From CAZFAI01 sp964516555 (GTDB lineage: Bacteria; Patescibacteriota; Microgenomatia; UBA12405), in assembly GCA_964516555.1 (NCBI GenBank), contig CAZFAI010000041.1, forward strand, positions 1 to 6,304: 6,304 bases of DNA. Reading direction: 5' to 3'. Positions within the stretch are counted from its first letter, which is position 1, and each line of letters opens with the position of its first letter. The position numbers and the translations under genes are program-made. The notes beneath the pieces were generated by a model. The model did not search any database. It worked only from the letters and a program-made list of their open reading frames with translations, and was not told the DNA's origin. Of the stretch, positions 1 to 4,910 are shown piece by piece.

Positions 1-2811
1 GGTACCAGTAATCGTCAGACCGGAACCACCAACGCTGAGAGTAGTGATAAAGTTGCCGGTAGCACCTATTTGAAGGAATCGACTGTCAAGATTGGTGGTA
101 GAGACAGAAACAACGTGGCCCAAATTGTCCGAATCAAAAGTAATTGATTGGAGAACGGTACCATTAGAATTGGATGAGTCAGAAACGGAAGTATAGTCTT
201 TGTGAGAGAAGGTGTTGCTAGCTAGGGATAGGCCAATACCGGCAGCATAGGTGGTGCCAATACCGGAAGCGTCAGCATCAATCCAAGAAAGACCGGTGCC
301 GGTACTACTTAAGATTTGACCACTAGAACCTGAAGTACCAGCAGAGAAAATAGTACCGGTTAAGTTAATGTCGCCAGAAATATCAAGTTTTTTCGAAGGC
401 GAAGTAGTTCCAATCCCAACGTTACCAGTACCATAAAAGCCAAAGTTGTTGCCAGCTAAATCAATTTTAGTTAGCTGATTTAGGGTGCCTCCCAGTCCAA
501 TGGTGTTAACAGTTCTGGTTAAGCCATTTTGAAAAGTCAGAGGTGATTCAAAATTAGCTAGTACTTGAGAAGCTGAAGTAAGTCTGCCTTGGGCATCAAC
601 AGTAAAGGTGGGGATGGAGGTACCTGAGCCATAAGTGGAGGCATCAACACCGGTATTGGTGAGATTAACAGAGAGATCTCCTAAACCAACCAGACGATCA
701 GTAGTAGTACCTGTAAAAGAGACACCAATACCAGCAACTAAGTTACCTTTGTCAAAAGCTGAGGTGGGTAAGTTGGTAATTCCGGAACCATCACCAGTGA
801 TGGTGCCACCAACAGAAAGGTTGCCGGTGACATTAAGAGTTTGGGAATCAACAACAACTTGACCGGCATTGAAGGTACGAAGAGTAAGATTGCTAGAGTT
901 AAAAGCTTCACCAACTTCGATAGCAAGTGGAGAATTAGTTTTAATAAAACTAGCAGTAGCATTAGTAAAGAGGAGGTTGTGACTAAGGGAAACATCACCA
1001 GTACTAGTAAAAGCAGTGGGTAGATTGAAAGTGGCGTTGGTGTCAGTGATATCAATTAGAGTATTACCAGCAGTATCACCAACTTTGAGGAGAGAACCAC
1101 TACCAACCAGATGAAGTTGGGAGGTAGGACTACTAGTACCTAAGCCCACCGAGTTCATAAAGTAGGAGGGAGCATTGAAGGTTTGAGATCCGGTCCAGGT
1201 ATTGGTGGCACCAAGATTAAGACCAAGAGTATAAGGACCGGAACCAGAACGGATTAGAGTAGAGTTGGTGACGTTAGCGACATAGGGGAGATTGTCAAAT
1301 GCCAGACCTGAGAGGCGGTTGGCATTGATAACACCAGTACCGGTATATGAGATAGAAGATCCCGAGCCGACAGTCATTAGGGCTTGGGTGTTGGTGCCGG
1401 TAGTGATACCGGAGAAAGGAACGGATGAGGCACCGACACTGGCTGAGGGAGATACCCAAACAGGGGATTGACCAGGACCACGGGTTTGAAGAACATAACC
1501 ATCGGCACCGGGGTCAAGGTTGGTAAGGTTTGTACCATTACCATAGATGATTGATCCAGTCGTGGCGTTTAAGCCAGCAAGTAAATTGATTTCGGAGGCC
1601 GAAGAAGTAACGATGGTGCTACCGATTGATATATTTTGTGTGAGTAGAGTGGAACCAACCTGAAGGTTTCGAAAGACATTGGTATCCCCATGGGCATTAA
1701 CCGAAAAACGAGTGGCAAGCTCTGTGGTGCCAATATTATAGTTGGTGAATTCTATGAAGTTGTAACCCCGATTGTCATTTCTGATTTCACCTTGGAATAA
1801 GTTACCAGTAGACAGATTGGCATTAGAGGCATATATGAATCCACCGACACCAGAAGGTCCGACACCCTCAGTTGTTAATTTGATTACGCCTGAACCGTCG
1901 GGATTGATTTCAATGTTGCCATCGGTGCCCATATTGGCCTGGAGGAGAAGGGCGTCACCCTTGAGAGCAAAGATACCGTTTTCGGAAATAATTGAAGGGC
2001 TTTCCTCGCCCAGATAGATGTCGCCGCTATCTCCAATAACTAGCACAGTATTTTTTAGACCGCTAGCAGAAGGAGGGAGGCCTTGTAGAGTTTCAGCATT
2101 GAGGGCGTAGGCTACGGTGGCTATTTGTTGCCGCTTATCCATTGGTTCATCACCAACGGAGATATCCAACCAGACTTCAACATTTTCTGAAAATACTTGC
2201 GGTGGGATTTCGTCTCCATGGGTTTGGCCAATAATTACAGAGAAGATACCGTTGTCATCGGGGTCAACAATAGTACTGCCGATACCGTTACCGGTTCCAT
2301 AATCAATCCAGGAATCATAGAGAGTAGTGCCGACACCGGTGGTGCCAATATCATAGAGCTTAAATTGGATGGTGGTGGGAGAGCTAATGGGATTGCCTAC
2401 CTGATCGGTCAGGCGTCCCTGAAATGAAAGGTGTCGACCCGGACGGGCCATTTCAGAGGCAGTGGAGTAGGCCAGTTCTTTTTTGGCATTTAAATATGAT
2501 TGAGTGTAAAGGCCAATGCCCAGAGCTGAAAGGATGATTAGAATCAGGGCGCCTAGAAGATAGCGGTTAAAATGTTTGCCGGGTAGTTTAGAGTCTGAAG
2601 TTATAGGATAAGAGGATTGAGTTGTCGGGTTATAGCTTATAGGTTGAGAGGTAACGGTTTTGGGTAAAAAGGATTTTTTTTGGAGAAATTTTTTGAAGGA
2701 GACGAGAGAAGAAAGTTTTCTTTTGATTGAAGCATCAGATAAGCCCTGAGACTTGAGAAAGTCCGCGTATCTATTTATTTGATCCTGGTTTAATAGTTGA
2801 TCAAGTTTCAT
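1..2811 (-). CDS. Giant membrane-anchored, tail-fibre-like surface protein with N-terminal SAM-like domain (C-terminus off window)
   Basis: The frame is open from the ATG at 2811 to the window edge, giving 937 residues with no stop; I read every codon. Residues 10-48 (RYADFLKSQGLSDASIKRKL, then SLVSFKKFL) resemble the first helices of the tyrosine-recombinase core-binding domain. A basic, Ser/Pro/Thr-rich linker (49-82) leads to one membrane helix at about 83-103 (LLGALILIILSALGIGLY), so the N-terminus should be cytoplasmic. Residues 126-242 form a LSFQGRLTD...VAYALNAETLQG domain of a type seen in bacterial surface and fibre proteins. The rest is Thr/Ser/Gly-rich with tail-fibre motifs: GYVLQT (about 438), GLGTSSPTSQL (556), FTVDAQGRLTSAS (736) and VGIGTTSPSKKLDISGD (798). 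The role is probably an adhesin or surface filament; a chaperone end could lie outside the window. An in-frame TAA just upstream leaves this ATG as the first start. It overlaps the preceding gene by 11 nt and has no Shine-Dalgarno, suggesting coupled translation. Gene certain; exact function unknown. Confidence 0.9.
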   Translation of the reverse strand, partial: MKLDQLLNQDQINRYADFLKSQGLSDASIKRKLSSLVSFKKFLQKKSFLPKTVTSQPISYNPTTQSSYPITSDSKLPGKHFNRYLLGALILIILSALGIGLYTQSYLNAKKELAYSTASEMARPGRHLSFQGRLTDQVGNPISSPTTIQFKLYDIGTTGVGTTLYDSWIDYGTGNGIGSTIVDPDDNGIFSVIIGQTHGDEIPPQVFSENVEVWLDISVGDEPMDKRQQIATVAYALNAETLQGLPPSASGLKNTVLVIGDSGDIYLGEESPSIISENGIFALKGDALLLQANMGTDGNIEINPDGSGVIKLTTEGVGPSGVGGFIYASNANLSTGNLFQGEIRNDNRGYNFIEFTNYNIGTTELATRFSVNAHGDTNVFRNLQVGSTLLTQNISIGSTIVTSSASEINLLAGLNATTGSIIYGNGTNLTNLDPGADGYVLQTRGPGQSPVWVSPSASVGASSVPFSGITTGTNTQALMTVGSGSSISYTGTGVINANRLSGLAFDNLPYVANVTNSTLIRSGSGPYTLGLNLGATNTWTGSQTFNAPSYFMNSVGLGTSSPTSQLHLVGSGSLLKVGDTAGNTLIDITDTNATFNLPTAFTSTGDVSLSHNLLFTNATASFIKTNSPLAIEVGEAFNSSNLTLRTFNAGQVVVDSQTLNVTGNLSVGGTITGDGSGITNLPTSAFDKGNLVAGIGVSFTGTTTDRLVGLGDLSVNLTNTGVDASTYGSGTSIPTFTVDAQGRLTSASQVLANFESPLTFQNGLTRTVNTIGLGGTLNQLTKIDLAGNNFGFYGTGNVGIGTTSPSKKLDISGDINLTGTIFSAGTSGSSGQILSSTGTGLSWIDADASGIGTTYAAGIGLSLASNTFSHKDYTSVSDSSNSNGTVLQSITFDSDNLGHVVSVSTTNLDSRFLQIGATGNFITTLSVGGSGLTITGT

Positions 2812-3430
2812 AAGGTTTATGAGTTAATATATTTTTTAGCCAATTAAGCCCGGATTTATTTTTTTCAGTGCTCACGCGTTGCGCTTCGCTTACATGATTG
2901 CGCTCTGAAAAAATAAATACCTGGCTATTATCGTTTTTGTGTTGTTTAGCCCAGTTGATGTACTGGTGTAGATCATTGATATAGTTTTTGATAGTTGCTG
3001 GAGTTTTTTTGTGCTTAAAGAGATAGTTTTGATAGAGGGCAATGAGGCTGTCAAAGTCGGTAGATTTTTCCGGTGAAGACTGTTTTTTTTGTTGACTGAG
3101 GAATGATTTGACAGGGTTTTGAGAAATAATGTTTTGGTTAATGGCAAATTGGCAGAACAAGGAAAGGCTTGCTAAGAAACGGGGTTTGTTTTTTTGATCG
3201 GTAATATGGAGAATATAACTGCTTATCAGTTGTTTGGAAAAAAGGTGCTTGGGGTCAGTAGCGATGGATGAGAGTAAGTTTTTAGTGTTGGGGTTTGTAC
3301 TAGTTTCAGTGTCAGCTTGTTCTACAACGAACTTGAGGTACTTGTGTGTGTCGGCAAGATAGTTGCGGATGGTGTTTTTATTATAGTTATTGTTTTTTAG
3401 CCAAAGATGATAAGAGTTGATGAAGGTCAT
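2801..3430 (-). CDS. Catalytic-domain-less protein with one complete and one partial tyrosine-recombinase-type SAM-like domain
   Basis: This 209-residue protein is Lys/Asn/Gln-rich and has no signal peptide or membrane helix, so it is probably cytoplasmic. Residues 1-38 (YHLWLKNNNYNKNTIRNYL, then KYLKF) plus 66-112 (RFLASLSLFCQFAINQNIIS, then QNPV) together match the shape of a XerC/XerD/phage-integrase N-terminal core-binding domain. Residues 126-164 (YQNYLFKHKKTPATIKNYIN, then HQYINWAKQH) begin a second such domain. Active integrases are usually around 300 residues with a C-terminal R...HxxR...Y catalytic domain. None follows here, and the next gene starts at once. Residues 171-193 are encoded by a 65-bp palindromic element and look foreign to the fold. 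The ATG at 3430 is the first start after an in-frame TAG, with no clear ribosome binding site, 16 nt after the small ORF upstream. Its end overlaps the fibre gene by 11 nt (ATGAAACTTGA). It could be a recombinase remnant, but the preserved frame, the operon and the shared domain argue for a working adaptor or DNA-binding protein. Confidence 0.85.
   Translation of the reverse strand: MTFINSYHLWLKNNNYNKNTIRNYLADTHKYLKFVVEQADTETSTNPNTKNLLSSIATDPKHLFSKQLISSYILHITDQKNKPRFLASLSLFCQFAINQNIISQNPVKSFLSQQKKQSSPEKSTDFDSLIALYQNYLFKHKKTPATIKNYINDLHQYINWAKQHKNDNSQVFIFSERNHVSEAQRVSTEKNKSGLNWLKNILTHKPYET
2854..2918. repeat. 65-bp palindromic element inserted in frame in the SAM-like protein gene
   Basis: The arms ATTTATTTTTTTCAG (2854-2868) and CTGAAAAAATAAAT (2905-2918) are reverse complements apart from one extra T. 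One flank extends the match (GG before, CC after). They enclose a GC-rich 36-nt core in otherwise AT-rich coding sequence. Read on the minus strand, the core is an imperfect tandem: AGCGCAATCATGTAAGCGA followed by AGCGCAACGCGTGAGCA. The element adds roughly residues 171-193 (FSERNHVSEAQRVSTEKNK) without breaking the frame. The layout recalls the in-frame palindromic elements described in Rickettsia, but I claim no relationship. As RNA it could form a long hairpin just before the fibre gene start. Confidence 0.55.
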
Positions 3431-3446
3431 GGGCAGTAGTTTTAAC

Positions 3447-3551
3447 TTATTTCCAGAGCCACATAAAGCAGGTGGCTATGATCAAAAAGGGGATGAGCTT
3501 TTCGAATAGCGGAGATAAATTTTTAGCTTTGGAATTATATTTTTTATACAT
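3447..3551 (-). CDS. Possible 34-residue single-pass membrane microprotein
   Basis: ATG at 3551 opens a 34-codon frame ending in TAA at 3447. The N-terminal half is basic (MYKKYNSKAKNLSP). The C-terminal half is a hydrophobic helix (LIPFLIIATCFMWLW) ending in Lys, the pattern of a small inner-membrane protein with an N-in orientation. It lies about 45 nt downstream of a good minus-strand promoter and 16 nt before the SAM-like gene, so it would be the first gene of the operon. There is no convincing Shine-Dalgarno; AAGAA lies 12 nt upstream. An in-frame TTG four codons upstream is a weaker alternative start. I recognise no family. A 6-bp inverted repeat (AGCCAC...GTGGCT, 3457-3477) falls in the membrane-helix codons. 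Chance ORFs of this size occur in AT-rich DNA, so this is tentative. Confidence 0.5.
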   Translation of the reverse strand: MYKKYNSKAKNLSPLFEKLIPFLIIATCFMWLWK

Positions 3552-3595
3552 GTTTATATGCAATTCTTGCGTTTGCTAATTATTTAACTAATATA

Positions 3596-3624
3596 TTTAT
3601 CTACTATAAAAAATAGCCTGTCAA
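3596..3624 (-). promoter_or_regulatory. Probable sigma70-type promoter of the microprotein / SAM-like / fibre operon
   Basis: On the minus strand a perfect -35 box TTGACA (3619-3624) is followed by a 17-nt spacer and a -10 box GATAAA (3596-3601), 4 of 6 matches to TATAAT. Transcription would begin near 3589, about 40 nt before the ATG at 3551, and read left through the three minus-strand genes. The -35 box sits in the centre of a 6-bp-arm inverted repeat and in a larger hairpin, so its use may be controlled. Confidence 0.5.
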
Positions 3625-3646
3625 CAGGCATTTTGAGGCTATTTTT
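3609..3646. terminator. Strong hairpin with T-runs, bidirectional terminator-like, overlapping the operon promoter
   Basis: AAAAATAGCCT (3609-3619) pairs perfectly with AGGCTATTTTT (3636-3646), giving an 11-bp stem and a 16-nt loop. T-runs follow on both strands (TTTTTGATA on plus, TTTTTTATA on minus). A competing inner hairpin, GCCTGT/ACAGGC (3616-3629), shares one arm. This is the form of a rho-independent terminator. Its place between divergent genes is odd, since no recognised gene is transcribed into it from either side. Confidence 0.55.
3616..3629. promoter_or_regulatory. Inverted repeat centred on the -35 box; candidate operator
   Basis: GCCTGTCAACAGGC has 6-bp arms around a 2-nt centre and covers the minus-strand -35 hexamer completely. 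A repressor bound here would block the operon promoter. It may instead be only the inner hairpin of the terminator-like structure. No regulator gene is present to favour either view. Confidence 0.35.
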
Positions 3647-3651
3647 GATAT

Positions 3652-4105
3652 ATTTTGATAGTATGTATTTAGAAATTATTTACCGATTTTGAAGTGCGGA
3701 AATATTTCACAGCTACTTACACGGGTGATACACCTACTAACAAACTACTACAAAATAATCTTAAAGATATATAAATAGATAAGGCGATTGGAGGGATAAT
3801 GCGGAGTAATGCGGTAAAGAGTGTTTGATTCTAAATGATACTAAAATAGGTAGATGGCTGAAGCAAGACAACTGTTGGCAAGAAAATAATGAATTTAGAT
3901 TTATAAAGATAAATTTACTTAAAATGTTAATAGGGAAAAGTAACAAACGTATACAAAGTGATTATTGTTAGCTTTGGTATAGTTGAGAAGTGATTGTGAG
4001 GGATTGTTGATTGGAGTACTAGCAAGAGGTAGTGAGAATAGTAAGGTTAGCTTGAGAGATAGGGAAAAACAAGCAAGCGAGGCCGTTAGCAAAGATAGAG
4101 TGTGA
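3652..4105. other. Intergenic spacer, about 450 bp, no convincing gene
   Basis: This stretch is AT-rich and, from about 3780 on, purine-rich on the plus strand. A 61-codon minus-strand frame (3761-3946) starts with TTG, has no Shine-Dalgarno and has a Phe/Leu/Ser-rich composition expected of antisense AT-rich DNA, so I do not call it. Minor features are a 10-bp tandem repeat (TAATGCGG plus two bases, twice, 3797-3816) and a small GGTG-ATA-CACC hairpin near 3724-3734. I see no tRNA, known riboswitch or other RNA signature. Confidence 0.6.
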
Positions 4106-4150
4106 ATGACAATCTATTGATTTTTTGGATAATAAGTTATAAATTTAGGT
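4106..4150 (+). promoter_or_regulatory. Promoter and ribosome binding site of the Ig-domain protein gene
   Basis: ATGACA (4106-4111, 5 of 6 matches to TTGACA), a 16-nt spacer and GATAAT (4128-4133, 5 of 6 matches to TATAAT) would start transcription near 4140 and give a leader of only about 15 nt. AGG at 4147-4149 is 5 nt before the ATG and serves as a short Shine-Dalgarno. A weaker -10 alternative, TATAAA, lies at 4138-4143 with a 15-nt spacing to TTGATT. Confidence 0.45.
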
Positions 4151-4154
4151 ATTC

Positions 4155-4571
4155 ATGAATAAAAAGAACAGCCTAATGATAGTTGGATTGATGTTGGGAA
4201 TGGGTGTGGTGTATGTGACAGCCAGCCAAGCAGTACCAAGAATTATGGTGACGATGACGAGGGCGGCTCCGGAGAAAAGGATCGATATTCAAAGTTCATA
4301 TATTATAGGTGAGAATTTGTTGGCCAAAGCAAATGGTGAAGATATGTGTAAAGTTAATATTTTTGTTTTGGACAAGAATGGTATGGGGGTTCCGGGAAAG
4401 AGGGTAGAGTTAACAGGAGCAAGTGGTGCTCGAACTTTAAATGAGATTACAGACAAGAACGGCAAGGTGACATATGAAGTCGTATCGACTGTTGAAGGTC
4501 AATTTAAACTGGGAGCAAATATTGAAGGTGTGCCAATGGGGAAGGGGTTGACTGTGACTTTTAGAAACTAA
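4155..4571 (+). CDS. Small membrane-anchored Ig-like (Big_1-type) domain protein
   Basis: This is a 138-residue protein. After a basic start (MNKKN), residues 6-24 (LMIVGLMLGMGVVYVTA) form a signal anchor or signal peptide, so the rest should be outside the membrane. No lipobox cysteine is seen. Residues 48-66 carry a linker (SSYIIGENLLAKANGEDMC). Residues 66-137 form one Ig-like fold of the invasin/intimin Big_1 type, with the typical strands VNIFVLDKNGMGVPGKRVEL, then TDKNGKVTYEV and EGQFKLGA. Single-domain proteins of this build are familiar in Microgenomates-like genomes, though their function is not established. A structural role at the envelope or pilus is inference. The single Cys65 lies just before the domain. 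The gene stands alone: own promoter, short Shine-Dalgarno AGG, divergent from the left operon and convergent with the LamG gene. Confidence 0.9.
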   Translation: MNKKNSLMIVGLMLGMGVVYVTASQAVPRIMVTMTRAAPEKRIDIQSSYIIGENLLAKANGEDMCKVNIFVLDKNGMGVPGKRVELTGASGARTLNEITDKNGKVTYEVVSTVEGQFKLGANIEGVPMGKGLTVTFRN

Positions 4572-4910
4572 GAAGCAGAGAAGAAGCGTGTTTGAATATA
4601 GCAAAGTGTATCGTCGGTTAAGAAGTGGAAAAAGAAGCTAGATTTGGTTATAGAGATATAATCTGGAGTCGGCATAATTAACGTTTGGTATTGGAAGTAT
4701 CACATCGTTTGATAACAATGTATATCGGTAACTAGTTATAAATAGTATATTTTGAAGGATACGGTTGAGAATTTACTGACCGTTATAAGAGATTATGAGG
4801 TTATTTTGAAGATAAAATTGAACAAAAAGTTAGCAAGCGATAAGTTGAGTGATAATAAGGGTAAGGTTATAAAAGTAAGGCTGTAACAGGCACATTTTTT
4901 AAAAGATTGA
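4572..4910. other. Convergent intergenic spacer, about 340 bp, no gene seen
   Basis: This AT-rich, purine-rich (plus strand) DNA lies between the stops of the Ig-domain and LamG genes. No frame of useful length or coding character is present; the minus-strand frame entering at 4793 is an out-of-frame shadow of the LamG gene. The only structures are a weak ACGGT...ACCGT inverted repeat (about 4761-4784) and the small hairpin at 4879-4891. I found no strong terminator for either convergent gene. Confidence 0.6.
4879..4891 (-). terminator. Weak hairpin 20 nt past the LamG gene stop, possible terminator
   Basis: On the minus strand GCCTGTTACAGCC folds into a short stem (CTG/CAG with a GC pair beyond one mismatch) and is followed by a poor U-tract (TTACTTTTAT). 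Alone it is unconvincing. It resembles the GCCTGTTGACAGGC repeat at 3616-3629, including a preceding AAAATG and a following TTTTATA. Confidence 0.25.

Noticed and set aside
635..1055. Open frames on plus (635-862, 841-1023) and a second minus frame (738-1055)
   Set aside because: They overlap the continuous minus-strand fibre frame and have low-complexity composition forced by Thr/Ser/Gly codons on the other frame. No start signals or recognisable motifs are seen.
1772..2427. Plus-strand frames at 1772-2017, 2117-2302 and 2197-2427
   Set aside because: They are antisense shadows of the LSFQGRLTD-type region, with no domain likeness and no Shine-Dalgarno.
3457..3477. AGCCAC...GTGGCT inverted repeat as a riboswitch or operator
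   Set aside because: It is only 6 bp with a 9-nt loop, sits within the microprotein frame, and lacks the conserved cores of riboswitch classes I know.
3761..3946. 61-codon minus-strand frame in the intergenic spacer
   Set aside because: It starts with TTG, lacks a ribosome binding site and has scattered Phe/Leu/Ser without a proper membrane helix. It looks like chance in AT-rich DNA. It remains a faint option given the hairpin at 3609-3646.
4030..4870. Shared 9-mers (AGCAAGCGA, GTAAGGTTA) on both sides of the Ig-domain gene as flanking repeats of a mobile cassette
   Set aside because: Two short matches in several hundred purine-rich bases each side are expected by chance. No longer repeat or target duplication is visible.
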